From assembly GCA_902779395.1 (NCBI GenBank), contig CACZBK010000014.1, forward strand, positions 1 to 64,000: DNA of 64,000 nt. Direction: 5' to 3'. The translations under genes were made by a program, and so were the position numbers. Shown piece after piece: positions 34,508-43,878 of this stretch (positions are counted from its first letter, which is position 1; each line of letters begins with the position of its first letter). Source of the stretch: an uncultured Lachnospiraceae bacterium. Its GTDB lineage: Bacteria; Bacillota; Clostridia; Lachnospirales; Lachnospiraceae. The notes beneath the pieces are model-generated. The model ran no database searches. It was not told where the DNA came from and worked only from the letters and a program-made list of their open reading frames with translations.

Positions 34508-35668
34508 TCACTCCTTTGCGATCATGCTGCAGACCATCTCACGTGCTGCCTTTTCAGCCTCAAGTATCTGTTCCACATCAGGATCGGCAGTATTCTTTGT
34601 AGCCGCTACTGCTTTGGCTATCATCTCACTTATGTTTAAAAAGCCTGTTTTTCCGGCAAGGAATGCCGCCACAGCCTCTTCATTTGCCGCATTATATACC
34701 GTAGGAAGTATCCCTCCTGCCCTGCCGACCTCAAAAGCCAGCGGGAGTGCCGTAAAGGTTTCTCCATCCGGCTCGTCAAAATCAAGCTGTCTGAGCTTAT
34801 AAAAATCCGCTCTCTGCCTTTGGGGATCGGCCTTCTTACGATCCGGATAAAAAAGCGCGTATTGAATAGGGAGGCGCATATCCGGTACACCCAGCTGGGC
34901 GATAACAGCTCCGTCAACATATTCAACCATTGAGTGGACTATGGACTGCGGATGTATCAGCACCTTCACCTGGTCGTAATCCACATCAAAAAGCCACTTT
35001 GCCTCCATCACTTCAAGCCCCTTATTGACCATTGTAGAGGAATCTATGGTTATCTTCTTTCCCATTGCCCAGTTCGGATGCTTAAGCGCATCGGCGGCAG
35101 TGACCTTTAACAGCTCATCCTTTTTCTTTCCTCTGAAAGGGCCGCCCGAACAGGTAAGCCAGATCTTTTCGATATTATCCCTGCTTTCACCGTTTAGCGA
35201 CTGGAATATCGCACTGTGTTCCGAATCGACAGGGAGGATGGATACCCCGTTCTTTTTAGCCAGCGGGATTATTATATGTCCGGCGCATACCAGAGTTTCC
35301 TTATTTGCCAGAGCAATAGTCTTTCCGGCTTCTATACCGGCTATCGTGGGGCGTATGCCTATCATTCCGACAACCGCCGTGAGCAGGATATCATAATCCG
35401 GAAGCGAGGCGATCTCAAGAAGTCCGTTCATCCCGGAAAGTATGGTAATATCAATATCCGAAACCAATGCTTTAAGCTCCGCAGCCGCAGCTTCTTCCCA
35501 CATAACGGCATAGCGCGGTCTGAACTCACGGATCTGCTGTTCCATCAGTTTAACGTTTCTTCCTGCCGCCAGAGCCACTATCCTGAACTCTGAAGCGTAT
35601 TCCCTTGCTATATCAAGACTCTGCGTTCCTATTGAACCGGTAGAGCCCAAAATGACCAGTCTTTTCAT
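34508..35668 (-). CDS. dxr: 1-deoxy-D-xylulose 5-phosphate reductoisomerase
   Basis: A 386-residue enzyme of the MEP isoprenoid pathway, converting DXP to MEP with NADPH. The start at 35668 gives the canonical MKRLVILGSTGSIGTQSLDI (nucleotide-binding glycine loop); an upstream extension inside cdsA is rejected. The metal and substrate motifs PVDSEHSAIFQ, LTCSGGPFRG and the C-terminal AANEEAVAAFL are visible. It overlaps or abuts cdsA and rseP, so all are co-transcribed. Confidence 0.97.
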   Translation of the reverse strand: MKRLVILGSTGSIGTQSLDIAREYASEFRIVALAAGRNVKLMEQQIREFRPRYAVMWEEAAAAELKALVSDIDITILSGMNGLLEIASLPDYDILLTAVVGMIGIRPTIAGIEAGKTIALANKETLVCAGHIIIPLAKKNGVSILPVDSEHSAIFQSLNGESRDNIEKIWLTCSGGPFRGKKKDELLKVTAADALKHPNWAMGKKITIDSSTMVNKGLEVMEAKWLFDVDYDQVKVLIHPQSIVHSMVEYVDGAVIAQLGVPDMRLPIQYALFYPDRKKADPQRQRADFYKLRQLDFDEPDGETFTALPLAFEVGRAGGILPTVYNAANEEAVAAFLAGKTGFLNISEMIAKAVAATKNTADPDVEQILEAEKAAREMVCSMIAKE

Positions 35669-35669
35669 T

Positions 35670-36545
35670 TTATCTTCCCAATACCATAAGCGTAAGAAGG
35701 TAGATAAGGGGTGAAGTGAATATAACACTGTCAAAGCGATCCATTATACCGCCATGCCCCGGAATACACCTTCCGTAATCTTTTATCCCGAAATCTCTCT
35801 TTATGGCTGATGCGGCGAGATCGCCTATCTGCCCTACCACGCTGCCGCAGACACCTAAAAGCGGATACGCCCAGAGATTGCTTTCCGGTATCCTGCCTAC
35901 TGCCTTAAGCACCATCCCGTAAACAAAACCAAGAAGGCCCGCACCTATAACACCGCCTATGCAGCCTTCCACGGATTTCTTGGGACTCAGGCGCGGTGTT
36001 ATCTTATGTTTTCCTATAAGCACGCCTGTAAAATATGCGAAAGTATCGGATCCCCATGCCGAAATAAAAGTCATCCACACAGAAAAGAAACCAACGTTAT
36101 ATATTCCTTCTCCCTGGGAAACAGACATCTGCCTTGTCATAAGAACAAAGGAAAGCATGACCGGTGCATACACAAACGAAAAATAACTGCGCATCACCTG
36201 TGAGGCTCTGTATGCCGGAAAGGTAAATACAAAGATAAGCATCAGGACCACGACATAAAGCACGACCACGAGCATAAGATACGTGGTCTCAGCCTGTAAA
36301 AAGATCATCAGATAATAGAGAATAATGACTACCGTACCGACCACTTCAAAAATACAGGGCTTATGCCCCTCCTTCATCCGTACCCCGGTAGCACTTAACA
36401 TTTCAGAATAAGCAACACAACTGATAAGTGCAAGACCTATGGTCGTGACTATCCCGCCGAACCATACTATCCCCAGCATGATGACTGCAACAGCCACTCC
36501 ACTGATCACTCTTATCAGCATATTTGACCTTTTAGGATCACTCAT
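35670..36545 (-). CDS. cdsA: Phosphatidate cytidylyltransferase
   Basis: A 291-residue membrane enzyme making CDP-diacylglycerol from phosphatidate and CTP. About eight hydrophobic segments are present, and the family signature is complete near the C-terminus: KRDFGIKDYGRCIPGHGGIMDRFDS. The SPKKSVEGCIGG segment is also characteristic. It overlaps uppS by 4 bp (ATGA). Confidence 0.96.
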   Translation of the reverse strand: MSDPKRSNMLIRVISGVAVAVIMLGIVWFGGIVTTIGLALISCVAYSEMLSATGVRMKEGHKPCIFEVVGTVVIILYYLMIFLQAETTYLMLVVVLYVVVLMLIFVFTFPAYRASQVMRSYFSFVYAPVMLSFVLMTRQMSVSQGEGIYNVGFFSVWMTFISAWGSDTFAYFTGVLIGKHKITPRLSPKKSVEGCIGGVIGAGLLGFVYGMVLKAVGRIPESNLWAYPLLGVCGSVVGQIGDLAASAIKRDFGIKDYGRCIPGHGGIMDRFDSVIFTSPLIYLLTLMVLGR

Positions 36546-37249
36546 ACCTTACCATAACGCCGGTCTCTGGCCGCATAGGCCTCGATGGCTTTCTCCAGTT
36601 CAGCTTCTTTAAAATCAGGCCAGGCCACCTCGGTGAAATAAAATTCCGAATATGCACACTGCCATAACAGATAATTTGATATACGCTGCTCCCCGCTGGT
36701 ACGTACCAGAAGATCCGGATCAGGATATCCGGCTGTATCCAGCTGGTCAGCTATCATCTGTTCCGTGATCTCATCCGCTTTGATCTCACCCGAAACAGCT
36801 TTTTCACATAACTTCCGTACAGCACGGAGTATCTCATCCCTGCTGCCATAATTGATAGCGATGGTAAATTTAAGGCCGTCATTATCTTTCGTAGCCTCTT
36901 CCAGCGCTGCTATACTGTTCTGTATATCCTCATCCAGTCCCTGTTTATCACCGATGATGCGAACCTTCATGTTATTTGCATTGGCACGCTTAACAGCTCC
37001 TACCATGTAATCCCGCAGAAGCTTCATGAGGGTCTTAACCTCATCGGCAGGGCGAGCCCAGTTCTCCGTAGAAAAAGCATAGACCGTAAAGTATTCTATG
37101 CCGTGATCCCAGGCCCATTCACACATATCTTCAACATTTCTGGCTCCCTGGATATGACCGGCACTACGGGGAAGGCCACGTTTCTTAGCCCACCTGCCGT
37201 TACCGTCAAGTATCACCGCCAGATGTTTAGGTACAGTCTTTTCACTCAT
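36542..37249 (-). CDS. uppS: Undecaprenyl diphosphate synthase
   Basis: A 235-residue cis-prenyltransferase that makes the C55 lipid carrier for wall synthesis. The catalytic HLAVILDGNGRWAKKRGLPR at the N-terminus, with the Asp of DGNGRWA, and the C-terminal PDLLVRTSGEQRISNYLLWQ and SEFYFTEVAWPDF are canonical. It overlaps frr by 4 bp and cdsA by 4 bp. Confidence 0.97.
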   Translation of the reverse strand: MSEKTVPKHLAVILDGNGRWAKKRGLPRSAGHIQGARNVEDMCEWAWDHGIEYFTVYAFSTENWARPADEVKTLMKLLRDYMVGAVKRANANNMKVRIIGDKQGLDEDIQNSIAALEEATKDNDGLKFTIAINYGSRDEILRAVRKLCEKAVSGEIKADEITEQMIADQLDTAGYPDPDLLVRTSGEQRISNYLLWQCAYSEFYFTEVAWPDFKEAELEKAIEAYAARDRRYGKV

Positions 37250-37797
37250 ACCTTCATGATTTCCTGTGACTTTTCTTCTACAGCCTTATCGATATCCTTG
37301 ATATACTTATCGGTGATCTTCTGGAGCTGATCTTCAAGATCCTTGATCTCATCCTCGGATATCTCGGTCTTAGCCAGCTTCTTAAAAGCCTCATTACCGT
37401 CACGGCGGATATTACGTACCGCTACCTTGCCTTCCTCACCCTTCTTTTTAACTTCCTTAGCCAGATCCTTTCTTCGTTCCTCTGTAAGCTCAGGGAATAC
37501 CAGACGTATCACGGTACCGTCATTTGAAGGAGTGATACCTACATCTGAAGCTAATATAGCCTTTTCAATATCCTTGATAAGGCTCTTGTCCCAGGGCGCT
37601 ATCTGAAGCATACGGGGCTCGGGTACACTCACGTTGGCTACCTGCTGCATAGGTGAAGGAGTACCGTAATAATCCACCCGTATCTTATCCAATACGTGCG
37701 GATTGGCACGGCCTGCCCTTATAGTTGACAGATCCGTGGTCAGAAAGTCGAAAGCCTTCTGCATTTTTTCATCGTATGCCTTGATCCTCTCGTCCAT
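37246..37797 (-). CDS. frr: Ribosome recycling factor
   Basis: A 183-residue protein, normal length from the ATG at 37797, which has AGGAGG upstream. The pattern DLSTIRAGRANPHVLDKI and the C-terminal helix bundle up to KYIKDIDKAVEEKSQEIM identify it. With EF-G it splits post-termination ribosomes. It is placed between pyrH and uppS as in many Firmicutes. Confidence 0.97.
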   Translation of the reverse strand: MDERIKAYDEKMQKAFDFLTTDLSTIRAGRANPHVLDKIRVDYYGTPSPMQQVANVSVPEPRMLQIAPWDKSLIKDIEKAILASDVGITPSNDGTVIRLVFPELTEERRKDLAKEVKKKGEEGKVAVRNIRRDGNEAFKKLAKTEISEDEIKDLEDQLQKITDKYIKDIDKAVEEKSQEIMKV

Positions 37798-37895
37798 TTG
37801 TGTAACCTCCTCTTTTTTATACTGTTTTATGTATCGCAAAGATCCTCAAGCAGGAAATTTCGGAAGCCACGCCGGGTGCATCCGTTTTTTCCGTT

Positions 37896-38585
37896 CTACA
37901 CGGTTATTCGTGTACCGCTGAAATTGCCGCTCACGGCTTTGATAATGGAATCCTCTTCAGTAAGATCAAATACCCATATAGGCATCTTATTGTCCCTTGC
38001 CATGATGGATGCCGTCATATCCACCACCTGAAGATTCTTAGCTATAACTTCATCAATGCTTATCTCGTCATACTTCTTTGCATCAGGGTTCTTTGCCGGA
38101 TCGGAATCATATACCCCGTCTATGGCTTTTCCCATAAATACTCCGTCCGCTGCAGTCTCAATGGCTCTCAATACCACGCCTGTGTCCGTCGAAAAGAAAG
38201 GATGACCCGTTCCGCCCGCAAAGAATACAACTGACTTATCTTTCATAGCAGCTACAGCTGCATCCTTTGAAAACAGTTCAGTAAAAGTAGAGCATAAGAA
38301 CGGAGTGAATATCCTTGTAGATAAGCCCTTAGTCCTGAATGCCTCTGACACATAGATACAGTTCATTACTGTAGCCAGCATGCCTATCTGGTCGGACTTC
38401 GGCCGGTCGATGCCTATACTGCTGCGGCCGCGCCAGTAATTACCGCCGCCTATCACGATACCTATCTCATTGCCGTCATCCAGCAGTTTCTTTACCTGAA
38501 GTGCAAGCGATCCGATAACGGCATCATCATAATGCCTTTCTTCATCAGCCAGCCGCTCCCCGCTTAATTTCAGTAATATCCTCAT
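37896..38585 (-). CDS. pyrH: UMP kinase
   Basis: A 229-residue kinase of the amino-acid-kinase fold making UDP from UMP. The N-terminal RILLKLSGERLADE, GNEIGIVIGGGNYWRG and the later FFAGGTGHPFFSTDT are family hallmarks. The start at 38585 is preferred over an extension into the bactofilin gene. It lies 7 bp from the bactofilin stop, so the two are co-transcribed, and a 98-bp spacer without clear signals precedes frr. Confidence 0.97.
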   Translation of the reverse strand: MRILLKLSGERLADEERHYDDAVIGSLALQVKKLLDDGNEIGIVIGGGNYWRGRSSIGIDRPKSDQIGMLATVMNCIYVSEAFRTKGLSTRIFTPFLCSTFTELFSKDAAVAAMKDKSVVFFAGGTGHPFFSTDTGVVLRAIETAADGVFMGKAIDGVYDSDPAKNPDAKKYDEISIDEVIAKNLQVVDMTASIMARDNKMPIWVFDLTEEDSIIKAVSGNFSGTRITV

Positions 38586-38592
38586 GATCTGC

Positions 38593-40023
38593 TTACGCCC
38601 CCTTTTTCTTTTTGGAACCACCTTTGGGTTTTTCTTCACCGGTAAAACCTTCAAAAAAATCGGACGGCGTTATCGGTGAATAGACCTGTGAACACATGCC
38701 CTCCACAGCAGCACCGCTGCTTATCTGCAGGGATTGTGAACGAATATCGCCCATGACGATAGCCACGGAATCCAGTATTACCGGACCATGAACATCAATA
38801 TCTCCTTTTATCGCTCCGGCTATGACTGCGCTGCTGCCGGATACATTACCTATGATTATGGTAGACTGCCCTATCTTTACGCTTCCGCTGCAGCTCACAT
38901 CACCGTTTATCTCCGCACCGTCGGCATATATCTCGCCGGCACTGGTATTACCGTTTATGATACCGGATACTTTAAGCTTACCCGCAATATCTATATTTCC
39001 GTCTATCCTGCCGTATAATTCAAGACTTCCGTCGGATTCCACATCACCTTCGATGCTCATGCCCTCTGCAAACACCGCTGTTTCATCCGATACCGGCTTT
39101 TCTTCTGCCGCTCCTTTTTTATCCGTCCCGGAAGCTTTTTTCTTCGGGCGTTTTCCTGCTTTCGTATCAACCTCAAAAGCTGCCACTTCTTCGGCTGTAG
39201 CCTCTTTTTCCCCGGCAGCATTTATCTTTGCCGCGGCAGCTGCCTCGGCTTCCTCTATGTCCGCTATCACTGCAGCCTCAGCCATGGCCTCGGCCTGTTC
39301 TACAACTCCTCCGTCTTCGGGAACATTTTCCATCATATCAATGATGCTGAGCTGTTCACCTTCTGTAATATCTTTCTTCTCAGCTTCCTCTGTCTCATCG
39401 GGAGCAGTTTCGCCGGATACATCTTCCTGCTTGTCTTCGCTTTCCGTATCATTCCCGTTATCCGCTGTCCCGATCAGCTCTTTTTCTGCTTCCACGGGAA
39501 TTTTATCCACAGAAAGATCAGCCGAAGCTTCTTCAGAAGCTTTTTCTTCAGCCCCTCCATCATCAGGAGTTTCTTCGGAAATCACCTCTTTCTCCGGATC
39601 CTTGCTGCTCTCTTCCTCATCAGGGTGATCCTGCTCCTCCATGGCGGCGATATCTGCCATCAGCTTATCGAGATCAGCCATATCGGGAAAATCTTCATCA
39701 GATGTCATCTCATCCGCAGCAGATGCTTCCTCTCCGTCATCAGACGATTCAAATTCCGCTATCTCCTCCGGTGTAGCAGGAGTATACTCCTCATCATTCC
39801 CGGATCCGGGATCATCCTCCGCCTGCAGCTGTTCAAGTTCTTCAAGCATGCTTTCGAGCGTGATCTCCGTTCCGTCTAAAGGATCGGTATCATCAGTATC
39901 CGCCGGGTTCTCAGAAGCTTTTTCTTCGGAAACAGCTTCGAGATCATCCGTTTCAGCCTCTTCACCCAATATACCGTCAACCGCCTCTGAAAGATCATCT
40001 TTGAGGCTTTGAAAAAATCCCAT
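38593..40023 (-). CDS. Bactofilin with a long acidic N-terminal extension
   Basis: A 476-residue protein in two parts. Residues 1 to about 310 are extremely rich in Glu, Asp, Ala and Ser and predict disorder, beginning with an amphipathic MGFFQSLKDDLSEAVDGIL. Residues about 320-455 form a bactofilin beta-helix with regularly spaced hydrophobic/glycine turns (MSIEGDVESDGSLELYGRI, INGNTSAGEIYADGAEING and so on). Bactofilins assemble cytoskeletal or scaffold filaments for wall or motility machinery; most are under 200 residues, so the acidic extension is unusual. It sits just before pyrH. AGGAGG precedes the ATG. Confidence 0.85.
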   Translation of the reverse strand: MGFFQSLKDDLSEAVDGILGEEAETDDLEAVSEEKASENPADTDDTDPLDGTEITLESMLEELEQLQAEDDPGSGNDEEYTPATPEEIAEFESSDDGEEASAADEMTSDEDFPDMADLDKLMADIAAMEEQDHPDEEESSKDPEKEVISEETPDDGGAEEKASEEASADLSVDKIPVEAEKELIGTADNGNDTESEDKQEDVSGETAPDETEEAEKKDITEGEQLSIIDMMENVPEDGGVVEQAEAMAEAAVIADIEEAEAAAAAKINAAGEKEATAEEVAAFEVDTKAGKRPKKKASGTDKKGAAEEKPVSDETAVFAEGMSIEGDVESDGSLELYGRIDGNIDIAGKLKVSGIINGNTSAGEIYADGAEINGDVSCSGSVKIGQSTIIIGNVSGSSAVIAGAIKGDIDVHGPVILDSVAIVMGDIRSQSLQISSGAAVEGMCSQVYSPITPSDFFEGFTGEEKPKGGSKKKKGA

Positions 40024-40038
40024 GTATCCTCCTCTGAA

Positions 40039-40986
40039 CTATGGTCTTACATGCTGTACTTCTTCTGTCTCATCAGTTATGGGCAGGAGTATCACATCAT
40101 CCATAGACATAAGTTTTTCTATGATCAATGGCAGCGCTTCCACTGTGGAACGCTTACCCGGCGCATCATGCAAAAGTACAACCACCGTATCGCTGTTGAT
40201 ATTCTTAACCTGCGCACATACATCATTAACTATCTGTGTAGCGCTGTGCGGCTCTGTAAGCGCATCGCCTCCGGACACATTCCAGTCAAAATACCTTATC
40301 CGCTTTGCATCCAGATAATCTATACATTCAGCCATCGGCATACGGTGCACGGCATTGCTGCTTCCTCCGGGAAAACGGTACAATGAGCACTCCTCTCCCG
40401 TAATATCCTTTATGAGCTCCCGGATCTGATGCAGATCATCCGCAAATCCATCAAGATCCGAATACACCTTACTGTACTCATGGCTGTAGGAATGCATCCC
40501 CAGACTGTGTCCTTCAAGAGAAATGCGAAGATATTCCGCCTCCATGCCTTCATGACCGTTTACAAAGAACGTTGCCTTTACATCATACTCGGCAAGTATA
40601 TCCAGGATCTCGTCTGTGTACAGGGAAGGTCCGTCATCAAAAGTAAGATAGACCTTCTTAACGCCTTCATATTGACCATCCTCTGCAGAAACTTCACCTT
40701 CGTATCCGCTTAAGCTCCGCTCCGTAAGGGGAGTAGGTCCGGATGCAGTACGCTGCTTAGGCTCTTCAGACTCATGAGTGCTCATGGTAATATTGGCATT
40801 CATATCGCTCAGAAGAAGAGTGATCTCATTAAGTCTGTCATCCAGGCTGCGGATGCGGCTTAAAGCCACTATGGAAAGCACTGTAGGCAAAAGCAGCATC
40901 ACTATCACAATCGCTATAATGATCTGCCTCAGCTGTTTTATGCGTTTCTTATGTTCAGTTGTCCGTTCATTTCCGGACTTATCCAC
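40039..40986 (-). CDS. Membrane-anchored polysaccharide deacetylase
   Basis: A 315-residue protein starting at a GTG (40986) with GGAGG 7 nt before it. An N-terminal membrane anchor at about 20-42 is followed by a NodB domain at about 110-310. The catalytic and metal motifs are present: TFDDGPSLYT (D-D pair), HSYSHEYS (H-x3-H), RFPGGSSN and LLHDAP near the end. It would remove acetyl groups from peptidoglycan or another surface polysaccharide outside the membrane. It follows the GH127 gene by 45 bp and precedes the bactofilin gene, so it may be part of an envelope unit. Confidence 0.93.
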   Translation of the reverse strand: MDKSGNERTTEHKKRIKQLRQIIIAIVIVMLLLPTVLSIVALSRIRSLDDRLNEITLLLSDMNANITMSTHESEEPKQRTASGPTPLTERSLSGYEGEVSAEDGQYEGVKKVYLTFDDGPSLYTDEILDILAEYDVKATFFVNGHEGMEAEYLRISLEGHSLGMHSYSHEYSKVYSDLDGFADDLHQIRELIKDITGEECSLYRFPGGSSNAVHRMPMAECIDYLDAKRIRYFDWNVSGGDALTEPHSATQIVNDVCAQVKNINSDTVVVLLHDAPGKRSTVEALPLIIEKLMSMDDVILLPITDETEEVQHVRP

Positions 40987-41031
40987 TCTACAACCTCCAT
41001 ATCATACCACAATATGCCTTCACGCACAAGC

Positions 41032-42837
41032 TTATCGCGTGTTGCAGTATAAGGTATATTCACGATCATCCACCTCATAAAGAGGTACAAATTCTATATT
41101 TCTGCCTCCATAAGACAGTACATAATGACTCTGCAGCCACGGCCATTCATCATAACTGTGTTCGCTCTTTTTTGCAAGGATCTTTTTAGGTTCGTCATAC
41201 AGAAGTACATCTTCGGCTAAAGCTGCCAGAGCCACAGGTCCTTCCATGACAGCCTTTTTATCCGGCTTATCCGGCAGGCTTTCTGCTGACAGTTCCACCG
41301 GGAAGCATATCTTTATGACCTGCTCATCCCATTCCCGGTCTATCTTCAGATAACCATCCTTAAGAACATCCTCAGTGATAAACCTGCGTTCGTCTCCGAC
41401 AGACACTACAGGCATGCCCTTTACCCATGAAGGGATCCGCAGCTTGAGCATAAAGCGCTGGGGCCTGCCGGTCCTTAACGCCAGCGAAAATGACCATCTG
41501 GAATGCTCTGTCCCTTCAAATTCCTTATAAAGGGAGGAGTTACCCTCAAACTTCATATCACTCTTAAGCTCGATCACAACAGGCGTACCGCTTATCTTAA
41601 GCTCTGCCCTGGCGGGTATATACTGCGCAACCGTAAGACTGTCCTCATCCTTATAGAAGATAAGGCCGTTCACCATAGTCTGAGCCTGGATCATCGAGCC
41701 GTGACAGCACCAGAAATCGCGTGTCCTGCTCCCCCATTTCTTTTTCCCTCCGGAAGACATGGGCAAGAAATACGAAGGCATTCCGCTTTTCTTATCCTGC
41801 TGGGCAAGAAAGCCGTTATACAGGCATCTTTCAATATATTCCGCATAGACGGTGTCCCCGGTAAAACGGAACAGAAAATCTGCAAGCCGCACCATATTGT
41901 ACACCGTACAGAATTCCTGAGTGCGGTCTGTCGCATATTCCGAAAACTGCCCGGGAGGGATCCAGAATTCCCCCGCATTTGCGGAACCTGTACAGAAATA
42001 TCCTCTCTTCGATACCGCACAATCCCAGAAAGCCTTTACTGTATCCAGCCAGCTCTCCTTACGTCTTACCTGATAGATCCTGGCTGCTCCAAGTATCCAC
42101 GGAATAGATGTATTGGTATGCATTCCGGTAAGAGGATCGCCCCCCTCCCTGAGCACTTCGAACATCTGAGGATACTCATAACGTTTCAGCAGGCCTCTGT
42201 ATTTTTCCTCACCGCTTATACGGTAGAGTCTTACCCATATCTCCAGCATGCCACCGGCTTCACCGCGGTATGCAACCCCGGGATCGATCGGATCGGCCTT
42301 CTCAAACCAGTCAACATACCAGTCGCTCAGATGCGATAAAATGGTCATGGCAGGCGCATAGGATGTACACTCATATACATCCAGCAGGCCCATGAAGAGC
42401 TTATGCATAACATACTGGGGTGACCAGATATCATTACCGGCCAGCAGCATATCAAAATACTTTTCCGGGATAGGCCCTACCCAGCGGCCTCCGTTTCTCA
42501 ACTGGTATTCACGCAGCTTATCAACCACATCAAAAAGCTTAGCCTTAAGCACCCTGTCATTCTCGCTGCGTACGATATATGCTGCCGCACTCATCCAATG
42601 CCCGAGAAAATGACCGCGAAGCTGACAGCTCGGCGATTCCCAGCCCCAATGAAGCCAGCTTGACTCCGGATCTGACAATGACTGATATCCTTCAAGCTGG
42701 AGCCCCGCTTCAAGAGCATAATTCTGAAGAAGTGCTCTTGTGTCCAGGGAAAGCAGATACTGTCTGTTTATCTCCATCCTTTTTCTGAAGACGCCCGGCA
42801 AGAGCCTGACTCTTTCAGCTGAGATTTTCTCCGGCAT
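41032..42837 (-). CDS. GH127-family glycoside hydrolase (beta-L-arabinofuranosidase-like)
   Basis: A 601-residue intracellular enzyme (no signal peptide). The alpha/alpha-barrel pattern and the metal-cysteine site of GH127 are complete: the E-x-C pair in TQEFCTVYNM and the CC pair in FWCCHGSM, which in the characterised HypBA1 bind zinc and provide the cysteine nucleophile. Further family segments include LRGHFLGHWMSA and GMHTNTSIP. It probably releases L-arabinofuranose or a related sugar from imported oligosaccharides. AAGGAGAG precedes the ATG. No transporter or other sugar gene adjoins it, which is unusual. Confidence 0.9.
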   Translation of the reverse strand: MPEKISAERVRLLPGVFRKRMEINRQYLLSLDTRALLQNYALEAGLQLEGYQSLSDPESSWLHWGWESPSCQLRGHFLGHWMSAAAYIVRSENDRVLKAKLFDVVDKLREYQLRNGGRWVGPIPEKYFDMLLAGNDIWSPQYVMHKLFMGLLDVYECTSYAPAMTILSHLSDWYVDWFEKADPIDPGVAYRGEAGGMLEIWVRLYRISGEEKYRGLLKRYEYPQMFEVLREGGDPLTGMHTNTSIPWILGAARIYQVRRKESWLDTVKAFWDCAVSKRGYFCTGSANAGEFWIPPGQFSEYATDRTQEFCTVYNMVRLADFLFRFTGDTVYAEYIERCLYNGFLAQQDKKSGMPSYFLPMSSGGKKKWGSRTRDFWCCHGSMIQAQTMVNGLIFYKDEDSLTVAQYIPARAELKISGTPVVIELKSDMKFEGNSSLYKEFEGTEHSRWSFSLALRTGRPQRFMLKLRIPSWVKGMPVVSVGDERRFITEDVLKDGYLKIDREWDEQVIKICFPVELSAESLPDKPDKKAVMEGPVALAALAEDVLLYDEPKKILAKKSEHSYDEWPWLQSHYVLSYGGRNIEFVPLYEVDDREYTLYCNTR

Positions 42838-42925
42838 CAGATCTCTCCTTTATGAATAAAAAACGACAACACAACCGTTAAGAGATTATAGCACTAGCAG
42901 GCTATTACAACAAGATAAAAAATGC

Positions 42926-42954
42926 CGAAAAAGCCCGAAAATACGGGCTTTTCG
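42926..42954 (-). terminator. Terminator downstream of the LRR gene
   Basis: AAAAGCCCG (42929-42937) pairs with CGGGCTTTT (42944-42952) around a 6-nt loop, followed on the minus strand by TTTTTC and a further T run. It ends the VWA-MoxR-LRR unit before the GH127 gene. Confidence 0.88.
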
Positions 42955-42970
42955 TTGACATAATCCATTT

Positions 42971-43025
42971 AAAGTCAATCAGATCAAGGGTTTGGTTTAC
43001 ATAAAGATATGAAAAGTCAATCAGA
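42971..43025. repeat. 13-bp direct repeat in the spacer after the LRR gene
   Basis: AAAGTCAATCAGA occurs at 42971-42983 and again at 43013-43025, 42 bp apart, between the LRR stop and the terminator. No other function is apparent. Confidence 0.6.
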
Positions 43026-43034
43026 ATAAGGCTT

Positions 43035-43826
43035 TCAGATATCAAGCTCTGACAGAAAATCCTTCGTGCCTCCCCCGGCCCGGCGGATAAAAAAAGCTTT
43101 CATACGGGATAAGCTGTCGGGTATGCTGTCTATCAAAGCGATACAGTTTTCCTCATTAATACCGCCCGCATCGGCAAATGCAGTATACCAGGCTTCCTCT
43201 TCTCCGAAGCGCTCCAGTATAAGCTGCCATGCTTCTTCCCCGGCTTTGCTTCCTATAGTATGATCAGCTATAAATGCTTCACAGATCTTTTGGGTATCTT
43301 CCTTAAGTCCTTCGCTGTTAATCAGCCTGAGAAGACAGCGGCGTGCTTTTTCCCTTCTCCTGCCGCTCTCATATGCGGCAATGTCACTCGATCCGTAATC
43401 CTCTTCCCCGCAGGGAACCTGCCCCGAATAACCTTCGGCATCATCCTCTTCGATAAAACGCAAAAGCCAGGCATCCCAGAGCTCGTACCACTCCGCACTT
43501 CCGGCTTTTTCCATATCCAGCAGATAAGTGATATCCTGTCTGGCCACTTCCGCCAGAAGAACGGAAATATCATCTTCGATACCTTTTACAAAGACATGTT
43601 TCAGCGACCTGCAGTCTTTAAAAACACCGCGTCCCAGAGCACAACGCGGCATTGTAACTTCTTCCAGTCCGGTACATCCCGCAAAAGCCCAGTCATCGAT
43701 AAAACGTGCTTCTTCCGGCACAGTTATGCTCTTTAGCCTGCCCTGTCCGAGCATGGCCTTTTTTCCGATCCCCAAAACATCACTGCCGTCGGGAAGGGTT
43801 ATCGTGCTTAATTCTATCGTGGTCAT
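43035..43826 (-). CDS. BspA-like leucine-rich-repeat protein with helical tail
   Basis: A 263-residue protein from the ATG at 43826 (GAGGAG upstream). Residues about 5-85 hold LRR_5-type repeats (LKSITVPEEARFIDDWAFAG, LEEVTMPRCALGRGVFKDC). Residues 90-263 are an acidic helical region that I do not recognise. No signal peptide, so unlike most BspA-like proteins it would be cytoplasmic. It follows the MoxR gene by 52 bp and ends at a good terminator, so it is part of the VWA-MoxR unit; it could be a substrate or adaptor of that ATPase. Confidence 0.72.
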   Translation of the reverse strand: MTTIELSTITLPDGSDVLGIGKKAMLGQGRLKSITVPEEARFIDDWAFAGCTGLEEVTMPRCALGRGVFKDCRSLKHVFVKGIEDDISVLLAEVARQDITYLLDMEKAGSAEWYELWDAWLLRFIEEDDAEGYSGQVPCGEEDYGSSDIAAYESGRRREKARRCLLRLINSEGLKEDTQKICEAFIADHTIGSKAGEEAWQLILERFGEEEAWYTAFADAGGINEENCIALIDSIPDSLSRMKAFFIRRAGGGTKDFLSELDI

Positions 43827-43878
43827 TAGTGCTCCTCTATGCAAAAAGACTTTTCGCTGCTTAAGAAAATGCCAGATC

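Noticed and set aside
38822-39628. Long plus-strand open frame opposite the bactofilin gene
   Set aside because: It is a Ser-rich mirror of the acidic Glu/Asp coding stretch on the minus strand, with no domain and no good ribosome binding site.
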